52,656 nt of DNA from Polyangiaceae bacterium. GTDB lineage: Bacteria > Myxococcota_A > Polyangia > Polyangiales > Polyangiaceae. The stretch covers positions 1-52,656 of the forward strand of contig JADLEQ010000069.1 of NCBI GenBank assembly GCA_020846005.1. Reading direction: 5' to 3'. Shown piece after piece: positions 1-8,991 of this stretch (its first letter is position 1; each line of letters opens with the position of its first letter). Below the pieces are notes generated by a model that saw only the letters and a list, made by a program, of their open reading frames with translations, was not told the origin of the DNA and did no database searches. A program made the position numbers and the translations under genes.

Positions 1-443
1 CTCACGTCGCTCGCGGCGTCCGTCGCGGCGGCGCTCCCGTCGCGCGCGGCGTCCGTCGCGGCGTCGCTCCCGTCGCTCGCGGCGTCCGTCGCGGCGTCCG
101 TCGCGGCGTCGCTCACGTCGCTCGCGGCGTCCGTCGCGGCGTCCGTCGCGTCCGGCGCCGCGTCGGCGCCCGCACCGCCCGCGCCGCCGCCGGCGCCGCT
201 CAGGCCGCCGCTCGCGCCGCCCGCGCCGCCCGCGCCGCCCGCGCCGCTCGCGCCGCCGCTCGCGCCGCCGCTCGCGCCGCCGCTCAGGCCGCCGCTCGCG
301 CCGCCCGCGCCGCTCGCGCCGCCCGCGCCGCTCGCGCCCGTCCCGCCGGGCGCCGCAGATTCGCTGCCGCACGCGGCCGCGAGCGTCGTCGCGCCAGCGA
401 TCACCCACGCAGCGACCGAACCCCGCCAACCAGCGTTCACCAC
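1..443 (-). CDS. Low-complexity lipoprotein, 3' end outside window
   Basis: The minus frame opens with GTG GTG at 443/440 and reads a short basic start, a hydrophobic stretch and a lipobox (TTLAAAC), so an exported lipidated protein is expected. The mature part is almost entirely low complexity. First come Gly/Ser/Ala repeats (GASGAGGASG type), then, from about position 170 down to 1, an Asp/Ala/Thr/Ser repeat (DAATDAASD type) that runs off the window edge. The first start, 443, is preferred because GACGAT lies 7 nt upstream and TTGACG a further 17 nt upstream (plus-strand positions 451-456 and 474-479), a promoter-like layout seen elsewhere here. The family is not recognised. The repeat probably spaces an unseen C-terminal domain from the membrane. 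The reading frame is sure. Any function would be a guess. Confidence 0.7.
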   Translation of the reverse strand, partial: MVNAGWRGSVAAWVIAGATTLAAACGSESAAPGGTGASGAGGASGAGGASGGLSGGASGGASGGASGAGGAGGAGGASGGLSGAGGGAGGAGADAAPDATDAATDAASDVSDAATDAATDAASDGSDAATDAARDGSAAATDAASDV

Positions 444-611
444 GGCAGGGATCGTCGAGAGCGCGGGGCGCCCCGTCAAGTGCGCGGGGAGCCGGCGCGC
501 AACGCCGGGGCGCAACGCCGGGGCGCAACGCCCGCCCTCTCGCCCACCCGCCCCCGCCCCGGCGCGCGAGCCCGGATCGACGTCCGCGCGACGCGTGCTA
601 GCTTCCCCGCG

Positions 612-2231
612 TTGCTGGGCTTGCCGACACGCGACGCCGGGCCGGACGCGCCGAAGCTGCTGTTCGTCAAGGCGCGGATCGAGGACCACGTCGGGGAGGC
701 GTCGGCGCCGGCCCAGGCTCCGATGCTGCTCGGGGCGGTCGCTCGGCAGCGCGGCTGGGAGGTCCGCACGGTCGACGCCTACCTGGAGGCGGACCCAGCC
801 GGGGCCGTCGCGGCCGCGCTGGCACGCTTCCCGGCGACCGTGGTCGGGATGACGGCGCTCACCGCCGAGTACCGGAGCCTCCACGAGCTGGCGCGCGTCG
901 CGCGCCGGGCGCGCCCCAGCGCGGTCGTCCTCGCTGGGGGAGCCCACGCGAGCGCGGATCCGGACGACGTGCTCGCCAACGAGGCGATCGACGCGGCCGT
1001 GATCGGCGAGGGTGAGCGCACGCTGGAGGAGGTGCTCGATCGAGTCCGCGCCGAGTCCCCGTGGCGCGACGCGGCGGGTCTCGCGGTGCGCGGCCCCGGC
1101 GGCCGTGTGGTCCGCGCCCGCCCGCGCCCGGTGATCGAGGAGCTCGACTCCCTCCCCTTCCCGGCGTGGGATCTCACGGACGTCGACGCCTACGCGAAGC
1201 TGCGCGGGATGTCGCTCACGGGGTTGCGCCGATACATGCCGCTCACGACGAGCCGCGGGTGTCCGTACCGCTGCACCTACTGTCATGACATCCAGGGCAA
1301 GCGGTTCCGCGCGCACAGCGCGGAGTACGTGCTCCGCATGATCGACGAGCTCCGCGCGCGGCACGGCGTCCACCATTTCGACCTCACGGACGACATCTTC
1401 AACTTCGATCCGGAGCGCATGCTCGCCATCTGCGATGGCCTGATCGCCCGGGGCCCGGGTATCGGGTTCACGTGCCCCAACGGCGTCCGGGGCGATCGGC
1501 TCACGGTGGAGCAAGCGGATCGCATGGCGAGGGCGGGCTGCGAGTACGTCGCGATCGCGATCGAGACGGCGACGCCCCGCCTCCAGAAGCAGATCAAGAA
1601 GAACCTCCGGTTCGACAAGGTGCAGCCGATCATCGCGGCCTTCACCGAGCGCAACGTCTTCACCGCGGGCTTCTTCATGGTCGGCTTCCCCACGGAGACC
1701 GAGGCGGAGCTCCGCGCCACGATCGACTACGCGGTGCGCTCCAAGCTGCACGCGGCGTTCTTCTTCGTGGTCACCCCGTTTGCGGGCACCGATCTGCACG
1801 AGCACGTGGTCGAGGGGATGGGGCGCGCGGCAGCCGAGCTCACGGGCAGCGGCTTCTACTTCCGCCCGGTCGAGAATCTGAGCCAGGTCCCGCAGCCGCG
1901 CTTCGACGCGCTCCGGCGCGAGGCGTACCTGCGCTTCTACCTGGACCCGCGGCGGATGGCGCGCATCTGGCGCGCCTATCCCCGAAAGCTGGACCTCGCG
2001 GAGTACGCGTCGCTCATGCTGGTGCGAGACGCGCTGCGGATCGACCCGGGCCGCGTCCTCGGGCCGCTCTCGCGCGCGCTCACGCGGGCGCGCGAAGCGC
2101 TCGCGCCCGCGCGCCAGGCGCGCGCGGAGGCCGCGCCCCCGCGCGCGACCCGGGCGACCGCGGCTGCGCCCACGGCGCCACATGCGTCGAGCCCCGCGAT
2201 GGACGAGCGCCGCCGCCTCCCGCTGGCGTAG
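612..2231 (+). CDS. B12-binding domain radical SAM protein
   Basis: This is a cytoplasmic iron-sulfur enzyme of the COG1032 type (N-terminal cobalamin-binding Rossmann domain followed by radical SAM). From the TTG start, roughly residues 10-150 form the B12-binding-like fold (VVLAGGAHASADPD, VIGEGERTLEE). The radical SAM cluster motif is C217-x3-C221-x2-C224 in TSRGCPYRCTYCHD, followed by DLTDDIFNF and a VGFPTET segment typical of this superfamily. The frame is open back to GTG 480, but the first 44 residues are Arg/Pro/Ala-rich junk. TTG 612 is preferred because TAGCTT (599-604) sits 7 nt upstream. The last 50 residues are Ala/Arg-rich and probably disordered. Substrate unknown: members make methylations, ring contractions and other modifications. 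It stands alone, divergent from the lipoprotein gene. Confidence 0.85.
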   Translation: MLGLPTRDAGPDAPKLLFVKARIEDHVGEASAPAQAPMLLGAVARQRGWEVRTVDAYLEADPAGAVAAALARFPATVVGMTALTAEYRSLHELARVARRARPSAVVLAGGAHASADPDDVLANEAIDAAVIGEGERTLEEVLDRVRAESPWRDAAGLAVRGPGGRVVRARPRPVIEELDSLPFPAWDLTDVDAYAKLRGMSLTGLRRYMPLTTSRGCPYRCTYCHDIQGKRFRAHSAEYVLRMIDELRARHGVHHFDLTDDIFNFDPERMLAICDGLIARGPGIGFTCPNGVRGDRLTVEQADRMARAGCEYVAIAIETATPRLQKQIKKNLRFDKVQPIIAAFTERNVFTAGFFMVGFPTETEAELRATIDYAVRSKLHAAFFFVVTPFAGTDLHEHVVEGMGRAAAELTGSGFYFRPVENLSQVPQPRFDALRREAYLRFYLDPRRMARIWRAYPRKLDLAEYASLMLVRDALRIDPGRVLGPLSRALTRAREALAPARQARAEAAPPRATRATAAAPTAPHASSPAMDERRRLPLA

Positions 2232-4040
2232 TCAGGCGCGCGTCGGCCCTGCGGCGAGGCGCGCGCGCGCGGCCCCCCAGGCGAGATCCCCGAGCTCCAC
2301 CGCCGCGCGCCCGGCCAGGCGAAGCGCCGAAGGGAGCCCGCGCACGGCGGCACGCGCCGCCTGGGCCCCGCGCGAGCCAGCGCCCCGCACCACGTGCCCC
2401 GCGCGCTCGAGCCGCGACGATCGCGCCCGCTCGCCGAGCTCGTGGAAGAGGTTGGCGGCGGTGCTGGAGACGTAGTGACGAGGCACACGCAGCGGATCCC
2501 GCAGGGCGGGCTCCCGCGCGAGCGAAGCGCGGGCCGACTCGAGGTCCAGCCCGGAGGCCGACAACGCCTCGGCGGCCTCCTCGTCGGCGAGTCGCTTGGC
2601 ACGCGCGAGGGACATCAGCACGCGCGACTGGAAGTTCACCGCTCCGTCTCCGCTCGTCTCCACCGCGCAGAAGAGCGTCCCGGGGAAGCGCTCAGTGACC
2701 AGCGACTGCACGCCGTCGCTCACCGCCGAGCTCGGCATGCAGCCGAAGGGCTTCACGCTGACGACGAGCGTGGCCTTGCGGTGCTGCGCGTTGGCGAGCA
2801 CCTTGCCGACCTCCATGTGCCCCTCGCCGCCACGCAGGTCGTTGTCGTAGTAGGGCGCGGCGAGCCGCGCCAGCTCGTCCATGTCCGGCATCGACTGACC
2901 GTACAGCCCGCCGAGCCGAGCGAAGAGCTGGAAACCCAGGCGGAGCGCGGCCTCGGCCAGGAAGAGCTTCACCGCTCGCTCGAACGCGAACCCCTCGCCC
3001 TCGCCGGCCAGCCCGCGTGGGGACCGATCCGCCCCACGGAGCTCGACGCGGCTGCGCGTGTCGAAGGCGACCTCCCAGATGTTGTAGAGCACCCAGGCCG
3101 TCACCAGCTGGATCTCCACCTCGGCCCCCTGCTCCTCGAGGAAGCGCTGGAGTCGGTAGTTGCCGTCTCCCTCGGTGGTCATCGCCCAGAACTCGCCGAT
3201 GATCGCGACCTTCGGCTTCACCCGCGTGCGATCGACCTCCACGGCGGCGAAGAGCCGTCGCGCCCGGGCGAGCGCGACGAGCACGCTGCGGCGCGCGGCG
3301 AGCGCCTCCCAGCAGAGCCGCTGAGCCTCGGCCAACGCGCGGTCGGTCGCCCCGGGGACGACCTCGTACGGCCGGAGGCGATAGCCGAGCGCGTTGAGCA
3401 CGTCGCCCGCCGCGAGCGAGGTCGCGAGCGCGAGATAGAAGGAAGTCCCGAGGTCCAACCCGAGCTCCTCACCCGCCGCCTGATCGAGCCCGCCCTGCTG
3501 CTGGAAGAGCACGATGCGGAAGCCATCGAAGCCGGCCTCGCGGAGCGCCTTGCGGTACTCGGTCTGGTACATCCCGAAGCGGCACGGCCCACAGGCGCCA
3601 GCCGTCAAGAACACCCAGCCGTCGACGATCTCCTGGGTGGTCTTGCCCTCCACGTCGCGGAGATGCTGGAGGTACTTCACCAGATTGCCGACGGTGAAGT
3701 AGGTGGGGTTGCACTGGCCGCGGTTGCCCACCTCCTTGCCGACCACGAGCGCCTCCACGTCGGGCGCGGACAGCGCCTTCGCGCGATGCCCCAGGCCGAT
3801 CAGCGCCGCCTCGACGAACCGATCCTGCGCGCCCGTCAGCCCGCCGAGCAGCACCGTGACCCGCCCGCGCTCCGCCCGGGTAAACGGGCGCGCGCGGAGC
3901 GGCTCCTTCCACTGGCGCGACGGCCCGAGCCCGAGCCGCTCGCGCTCCCGCGCCTCGAACGCGCGGAGCTCGGCCTCCACGTCGAGCAGCGGGAGCGCCC
4001 GCCGGGACGAGCCTGCGTGCGGAGCGGGGTCGAGCGTCAT
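2232..4040 (-). CDS. CoA-dehydratase activase-associated protein (COG3581-like)
   Basis: This 602-residue protein resembles the partner or C-terminal part of 2-hydroxyacyl-CoA dehydratase activase-related proteins (COG3581). Conserved-looking cysteines that could bind an Fe-S cluster are C110 (GQCNPTYF), C150 and C153 (AGACGPC) and C434 (FGCMPSS). No signal peptide or membrane segment is seen. The start ATG overlaps the stop of the upstream activase gene in an ATGA, so the two are translationally coupled and likely form one complex. The final 90 residues are Ala/Arg-rich. In anaerobes such proteins accompany ATP-driven electron injection into dehydratases. No dehydratase alpha/beta subunit gene is in the window, so the true substrate is open. 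Confidence 0.75.
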   Translation of the reverse strand: MTLDPAPHAGSSRRALPLLDVEAELRAFEARERERLGLGPSRQWKEPLRARPFTRAERGRVTVLLGGLTGAQDRFVEAALIGLGHRAKALSAPDVEALVVGKEVGNRGQCNPTYFTVGNLVKYLQHLRDVEGKTTQEIVDGWVFLTAGACGPCRFGMYQTEYRKALREAGFDGFRIVLFQQQGGLDQAAGEELGLDLGTSFYLALATSLAAGDVLNALGYRLRPYEVVPGATDRALAEAQRLCWEALAARRSVLVALARARRLFAAVEVDRTRVKPKVAIIGEFWAMTTEGDGNYRLQRFLEEQGAEVEIQLVTAWVLYNIWEVAFDTRSRVELRGADRSPRGLAGEGEGFAFERAVKLFLAEAALRLGFQLFARLGGLYGQSMPDMDELARLAAPYYDNDLRGGEGHMEVGKVLANAQHRKATLVVSVKPFGCMPSSAVSDGVQSLVTERFPGTLFCAVETSGDGAVNFQSRVLMSLARAKRLADEEAAEALSASGLDLESARASLAREPALRDPLRVPRHYVSSTAANLFHELGERARSSRLERAGHVVRGAGSRGAQAARAAVRGLPSALRLAGRAAVELGDLAWGAARARLAAGPTRA

Positions 4041-7000
4041 GACGCCTCCGTGGCCGAAGCCGGCGCGAGCCGGACGATACCTCCTCCGGGAGCCTTCCGA
4101 CCGAGCTGCACGACCGCGCGGGCGGCCGGCTCCGGGGCGGGCGGCCCGGAGGGCCGGTAGTCGTTCATGCCATCGATCCAGCGCTCGACCGCCTCGCCGC
4201 CTTCGAGGCGCGCCCGCGCGTGCTCGAGCTCCCTCCGGCGCCGCTCCAAGGCCGCTGCCAGCTCCCGCTCCCGCTCGCGCGAGTCCGCCAGGCGCTCCTC
4301 GGCGAGCCGGAGCGAATGCGCGTAGGTCTTGATGCGGATCTGGATCGAGCCGCCCGGCTTGTTCGCGTCGAGATCGTGCAGCGCTGCGGTCGGCGTGCGG
4401 GACGTCCGCAGGATCGAGTCGATCAAGCCGTAGGTGGGCGCGTCGTGCCCGCACTTGAAGCTCGAGAGGTCGAGGACGGCGAGGTTCGGGTGGCGCGCAG
4501 CGTACGCCGCGGCCCAGACCTTCTGCGCGCTGTTCGCCGAGTAGTTCTCCGGCCACAGGTGCGAGAGCTCGAGCGGGGAGCGGACCGTCCCCTCGGCCAG
4601 CTCCCGCTCGAAGACCCGCGCCAGCAGCTCCGGGTGGCGCGGGAGGGATCGCACGGAGAGCACGGGGTATCCGAGCGCCTGCAGATCCTCGTGGATCGCG
4701 TGCCCGATCCCCGGATCGGAGTGGTAGGGGCGCCCGAGGACCAGCACCGCGAGCCGCCCCTCGCGCTCCACCTCCTCGAGCACCGCGCGACCGCGATCCT
4801 GCAAGTCCTGCTCGAACGCCTCGAGCGCGCGCCAGCCCTCCCGGCACGCGTGGTCGCTCTCGTCCTCCGTCACGCCGAGCCGCTCTCCGAAGGCCTCGAA
4901 CAGGCGCCGGGCCGTGAGGAGCGGCTCCGTCATCGGCAGCGCAGGCGTCACGTAGTCGATGCCCCGCTGCGCGAAGAAGTCCTGCTCCTTGGTGAAGGCC
5001 GCGCGGATCACCGCCGGCGTCCCCGCGACGATCGGACACGACGCATCGTCCACGGTGTCCTCGACGAAATTCGGGACGTGCGTGAGCATGGGGAAGAACA
5101 GGAACGAGAGCGGCCGCTCCGGCGAGTGGGCGTGGAAGAGCAGCTGGTGGACGTGCGCCTGCACGACCTTCGCCGGGAAGCACGGGTCGACGCTGCCGTA
5201 GCGGGCCCCCTCGGTGAACAGCTCCTCCGTCGTCGGATCACTGAAGACGACGTTCCCCTTCAGGACGCCCAGCGCCTCGAAGTACGCGCGGAAGAACGGC
5301 GCGACGGAGTAGAGGTTCAGCACGCGCGGGATGCCGATGCGCAGCGCCCGCCGCCGCGCCGCGGCGGCCTCGCTCGAGCGGGCGAACGGGCGCGTCACCG
5401 CCCGGCGCCGGAGGCGGAACAGGCCGCGCTCGACCCGCAGATCGGCCACCGGCGTGCCCGCCTCTGGGAGCGCGGCGGGCGCGTAGTGGTGCTGGAACGC
5501 CCGCCGCGCCTCGTACTCGACGAGGTTCGGGTACCGCGCCGCGAGCGTCTTCTTCTCCTGGACGACGCGGTGCATCGCCTCCTTGCTCTCGACGGTCCCT
5601 TTCTCGCAGGAGAAGCCAGCGATGTATCGAGCGGTGGAGCCGTCGGGGCGCCGCGCGTCGATGAACGTTCGCTTGCACTCGTTGGCGCAGAAGTGACACA
5701 CGGTGGACTCGTCGTTGCGAGACCAGTGCTCGAGCCCGAGCGTCGCCTCGACACCGATGAAGCGCGTCGCGTGCCCGCGCCGCCAGCGACGCAGGGCCTC
5801 CATCCCGGCGCCGATCGCGCCCGCCTCGCCCGCGTGCGGGTGGACGAGCACCTCGGCCCCGGGGACGCGCGACTTCACGTAGTCGACCTGCGCCTTCACG
5901 GCGGCGAGGTTGTACTGGGTGCCGCCCTGCAGGACGAACCGCCGCCCGAGCGAGGCGAGGCGCGGGATCTGCGCGACGTACTGCCAGACGTTCTTCGGCA
6001 GCACCTGCGCCAGCCCAGCGAGCAGCTCCTCGCGCTGGAAGCCCTCCTTCTGGAAATTCACCCGGTCGGTGTCGAGGAAGACGGCGCAGCCGTAGCTGAA
6101 CTTGGGGCTGAGCTCGGCGGCGAAGGCGTGCTCGGCGTACCGATCGATGGGCACGCCGAACTGATCGGCCATCGCCTGGAGCAACATCCCGTTGCCGGCG
6201 CTGCACGAGGTCGAGAGCTTGAACCCGGTGACCTCCCGATCGTGGAGGAACAGGACCTTGATGTCCTGACCGCCGATATCGCACACGACGTCGATGTCCC
6301 CGAAGTAGGCGACCGCGCTGGTCACGTGAGCGACCGTCTCGACGACGTTCGCGTCCGCGAGGACGCACTGCTCGAGGATGTCCGCCGCGTAGCCCGTCGC
6401 GCCGAAGCCGAGCACCTCGAGCGACGCGCCCGGGCCCTCCACCTGGTCGCGCAGTTCTCGCAGCAAGACCTTCGTGTCCTCGATGGGGTTGCCCTGCGAG
6501 AGCCGGTAGGCCTTGCCGAGGATCTCGCCGGACTCTCCGACGAGCACCGCCTTGCTCGAGGTGCTCCCGCCGTCCAGCCCGATGGTGGCCCGCACCACCT
6601 GGCCGGCGGTGAAGCGCGGCGGCTCGAAGCGCGGGACCCGGTAGGCCTCCACGAACGCGCGCGTCTCTTCGGCGCTCGCGGAGAGCGGCGGGCCCGCGAG
6701 CTCCCCGAGGCGCGCGCGCCGGCCGTGGTGGACGAACTCCCGCAGCGGATCGAGCCCGCGGAATCGCCCGACGCTCGGCGCCTCGCCCGCGGCGTGCAGC
6801 GCCGCGCCGAGCGCGGCGTACAGCTGCCCGGACTCGGGGACGAAGACCAGCTCGTCGATGGGCACGTCGCGAGGCCACTCGATGCCCCGCTGCTCCCACG
6901 TCTCCGGGATCCGGCGCTGCCAGCAGTCACGGAGGAAAGGGAGGTACGTGTTCGGACCTCCGAGGAGGCACACCCGAGGGCGCAGCGTGCTCCCCCGGGT

Positions 7001-7681
7001 GAGCACGCTCAGGTTCTGCATCACGATGGCGTCGGCGAGCGAGCAGAGCACCTCGCCCTTCGGGATGCCGGCCTTCGTGAGGTTGACGATGTCCGTCTCG
7101 GCGAACACCCCGCACTTGGCGGCGACGTGGTGCAGCTTGCCGGGGTCGAAGCGCAGCGTGGCCGCGAAGCCCGCCTCGGCGCCGACCTTCAGCATGCACT
7201 TGTCGATCGTCGCGCCGGTGCCGCTCGCGCACTTGTCGTTCATGCTCGCGGACGGCGTACGCCGACCGGTGCGCTTGTCCTCGCGGAATACGATGATCTT
7301 GGCGTCCTGCCCGCCGAGCTCGACGACGCTGCGCACGTCCGGGTGCCGGTGCTCCACGGCGAGGCAGACAGCGTTGACCTCTTGCACGAACTTCGCGCCC
7401 AGCGGCTCGACCAAGGGGGCCGCCCCCGAGCCGGTGACGAACACGCGACAATCGGCGGGGCGCAGGCCGGGGAACGCCTCGAGGATCCTCTCGAGCAGCT
7501 CGAGCACCTTCTCGGGCTGCTTCGTGTGGTGGCGCTGGTAGTCGCTCCAAAGCACCTCGCCGGAGCTCGGGTCGAGGACGACCGCCTTCACCGTCGTCGA
7601 ACCCACGTCGACGCCGATGACGAGCGTGTCAGCGCGCGCGGGGTGGCGTGTGCCGCCTTCCTGGCCCGCCTCGTCGGTCAT
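4037..7681 (-). CDS. Double-ATPase acyl-CoA dehydratase activase-like protein
   Basis: A 1214-residue protein with two BadF/BadG/BcrA/BcrD-type ASKHA ATPase domains in tandem. The first begins near residue 20 (IGVDVGSTTVKAVVLD) with the cluster-ligand loop KCASGTGATID. The second begins near residue 363 (IGLDGGSTSSKAVLVG) with SCSAGNGM. A CHFCANECKR cysteine cluster follows near residue 660, then a DUF2229-like region from about 780 (GIPRVLNLYSV, DPCFPAK) and a C-terminal coiled, charged end. The frame is open to 8749, but homology starts at ATG 7681, which has GGAGG just before it. The family uses ATP hydrolysis to push low-potential electrons from a [4Fe-4S] cluster to a dehydratase or reductase. 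Whether this fused version does so is inference. It is first in an operon with the COG3581-like gene. Confidence 0.82.
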   Translation of the reverse strand: MTDEAGQEGGTRHPARADTLVIGVDVGSTTVKAVVLDPSSGEVLWSDYQRHHTKQPEKVLELLERILEAFPGLRPADCRVFVTGSGAAPLVEPLGAKFVQEVNAVCLAVEHRHPDVRSVVELGGQDAKIIVFREDKRTGRRTPSASMNDKCASGTGATIDKCMLKVGAEAGFAATLRFDPGKLHHVAAKCGVFAETDIVNLTKAGIPKGEVLCSLADAIVMQNLSVLTRGSTLRPRVCLLGGPNTYLPFLRDCWQRRIPETWEQRGIEWPRDVPIDELVFVPESGQLYAALGAALHAAGEAPSVGRFRGLDPLREFVHHGRRARLGELAGPPLSASAEETRAFVEAYRVPRFEPPRFTAGQVVRATIGLDGGSTSSKAVLVGESGEILGKAYRLSQGNPIEDTKVLLRELRDQVEGPGASLEVLGFGATGYAADILEQCVLADANVVETVAHVTSAVAYFGDIDVVCDIGGQDIKVLFLHDREVTGFKLSTSCSAGNGMLLQAMADQFGVPIDRYAEHAFAAELSPKFSYGCAVFLDTDRVNFQKEGFQREELLAGLAQVLPKNVWQYVAQIPRLASLGRRFVLQGGTQYNLAAVKAQVDYVKSRVPGAEVLVHPHAGEAGAIGAGMEALRRWRRGHATRFIGVEATLGLEHWSRNDESTVCHFCANECKRTFIDARRPDGSTARYIAGFSCEKGTVESKEAMHRVVQEKKTLAARYPNLVEYEARRAFQHHYAPAALPEAGTPVADLRVERGLFRLRRRAVTRPFARSSEAAAARRRALRIGIPRVLNLYSVAPFFRAYFEALGVLKGNVVFSDPTTEELFTEGARYGSVDPCFPAKVVQAHVHQLLFHAHSPERPLSFLFFPMLTHVPNFVEDTVDDASCPIVAGTPAVIRAAFTKEQDFFAQRGIDYVTPALPMTEPLLTARRLFEAFGERLGVTEDESDHACREGWRALEAFEQDLQDRGRAVLEEVEREGRLAVLVLGRPYHSDPGIGHAIHEDLQALGYPVLSVRSLPRHPELLARVFERELAEGTVRSPLELSHLWPENYSANSAQKVWAAAYAARHPNLAVLDLSSFKCGHDAPTYGLIDSILRTSRTPTAALHDLDANKPGGSIQIRIKTYAHSLRLAEERLADSRERERELAAALERRRRELEHARARLEGGEAVERWIDGMNDYRPSGPPAPEPAARAVVQLGRKAPGGGIVRLAPASATEAS

Positions 7682-7690
7682 CCTCCAGAT

Positions 7691-7710
7691 CACTGACACG
7701 GGCGTCAGTG
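7691..7710. promoter_or_regulatory. Inverted repeat in the activase/TRAP divergent gap
   Basis: CACTGAC-6 nt-GTCAGTG is a perfect 7-bp inverted repeat lying 9 nt upstream of the activase start codon, in the 186-bp gap shared with the divergent TRAP operon. Its place suits an operator for a dimeric regulator, or a 5' hairpin in the activase mRNA. The same gap holds two GGCCGGCC octamers (7738-7745 and 7801-7808) and several further CCGGCC blocks, with no gene visible. Confidence 0.4.
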
Positions 7711-7867
7711 GTAGCTCCGGAGCCTGGACGGCGTCAAGGCCGGCCACCGGCCGAGCAGCCGGCAGCCCCGGCCGGTCGGGCTGGTCCAGGGCTGGGCGCC
7801 GGCCGGCCGCTGCGGCGCGCCACGGTGCGGGTTGCTCCCCCAGAAGAAACGCGAACATGATGCCCGC

Positions 7868-8986
7868 GTGAAGCGCAGGCAATTCGTGGGCAACGCCGTC
7901 GTCGCGGCAGCGTCGGCTGCGACGGTCGCCGCGTGCGGGCGGGGCCGGGGCGGCCCCCAGGCGGCCGGGAGCGCCGCAGTGGTCACCGGAGAGCGGGTCC
8001 GCTGGCGCCTGGCGTCCTCGTTCCCGCGAGGGCTCGACACGCTGTTCGGCGCGGCGGAGGTCCTCGCGCGGCGCGTCGGCGAGCTCAGCGGCGGACAGTT
8101 CGAGATCAAGGTCCACGCGGCCGGCGAGATCGTCCCCGCGCTCGAGGTGCTGGAGGCCGTGAAGCTGCACAGCGTCGACCTCGCGCACACCGCGGGCTAC
8201 TATTTCACGGGGAAGAACCCGGCGTTCGCCTTCGACACCTGCGTGCCGTTCGGCATGACGGTCCGCGAGCAGGAGGCGTGGTTGCTCAAGGGCGGGGGCC
8301 TCGAGAAGGTCCGCGCGCTCTACGCCGACTTCGGCGCCGTGAGCTTCCCGGGGGGGAACACCGGCGTCCAGATGGGCGGCTGGTTCAAGCGAGAGGTCGG
8401 CTCGGCGGCAGATCTGAAGGGCATGAAGGTGCGGATCCCGGGGCTCGGCGGGGAGGTGATGAGCCGCCTCGGCGCGACGGTCCAGGTGCTGGCCGGCGGG
8501 GACATCTTCCCCGCGCTCGAGCGCGGCGCGATCGACGCGACGGAGTGGGTAGGTCCGTACGACGACGAGAAGCTCGGCTTCCACAAGCTCACCAAGAACT
8601 ACTACTTCCCGGGCTGGTGGGAGCCCGGGGCGTCGCTCAGCTTCGTGGTGAACCAGAGGGCGTGGGAGAAGCTCCCGGCCGCCTACAAGTCCATCTTCGA
8701 GATCTCGGCGGCCGAGGCCGCGCGCAACATGCAGCTCGAGTACGACCACAAGAACCCCGAGGCGCTGAAGCGCCTCTTGGCGGACGGCGTGCGGCTGCTC
8801 CCGTTCCCGAAGGACGTGATGGAGGCCGCCGAGGAGGCCTCACGCGCGCTCCTCCAGGAGTTCGCCGCCAAGGACGCGACCTACCGCGCGATCCACGATC
8901 ACTGGAGCGCCGCGCGCGCGAGCCTGCACGGTTGGTTCTCTACGGCAGAGCTCGCCTACACCAAGTTCGTGCTGCGCGGCGGCTGA
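7868..8986 (+). CDS. TRAP transporter solute-binding protein (DctP family), Tat lipoprotein
   Basis: This is the extracytoplasmic binding subunit of a TRAP secondary transporter. The N-terminus KRRQFVGNAVVAAASAATVAAC carries a twin-arginine motif and a lipobox, so it should be exported folded and lipid-anchored. The body has the DctP/TAXI-like layout: W-R-L-A-S-S-F near residue 45, ERGAIDATEWVGPYDD, and FPGWWEPG, which resemble the alpha-keto acid/lactate binding TRAP proteins. The GTG at 7868 places the RR motif at residues 3-4. An upstream TTG at 7832 would add an implausible charged leader. DctQ starts 5 bp after the stop, and the three transporter genes plus a GNAT form one operon. Organic acid is the best ligand guess. 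Confidence 0.9.
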   Translation: MKRRQFVGNAVVAAASAATVAACGRGRGGPQAAGSAAVVTGERVRWRLASSFPRGLDTLFGAAEVLARRVGELSGGQFEIKVHAAGEIVPALEVLEAVKLHSVDLAHTAGYYFTGKNPAFAFDTCVPFGMTVREQEAWLLKGGGLEKVRALYADFGAVSFPGGNTGVQMGGWFKREVGSAADLKGMKVRIPGLGGEVMSRLGATVQVLAGGDIFPALERGAIDATEWVGPYDDEKLGFHKLTKNYYFPGWWEPGASLSFVVNQRAWEKLPAAYKSIFEISAAEAARNMQLEYDHKNPEALKRLLADGVRLLPFPKDVMEAAEEASRALLQEFAAKDATYRAIHDHWSAARASLHGWFSTAELAYTKFVLRGG

Positions 8987-8991
8987 GCCCG

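Noticed and set aside
480-611. GTG 480 as the radical SAM start.
   Set aside because: It adds 44 low-complexity residues without homology and removes the space for promoters. TTG 612 has the TAGCTT box 7 nt upstream.
4220-7696. A 1158-codon plus-strand frame opposite the activase gene.
   Set aside because: Arg/Glu/Leu/Val-rich shadow of a GC-rich gene with no motif. The minus strand has clear ATPase domains.
7738-7808. Two GGCCGGCC octamers as paired regulatory sites.
   Set aside because: Expected at this GC content. Only the CACTGAC repeat nearby stands out.
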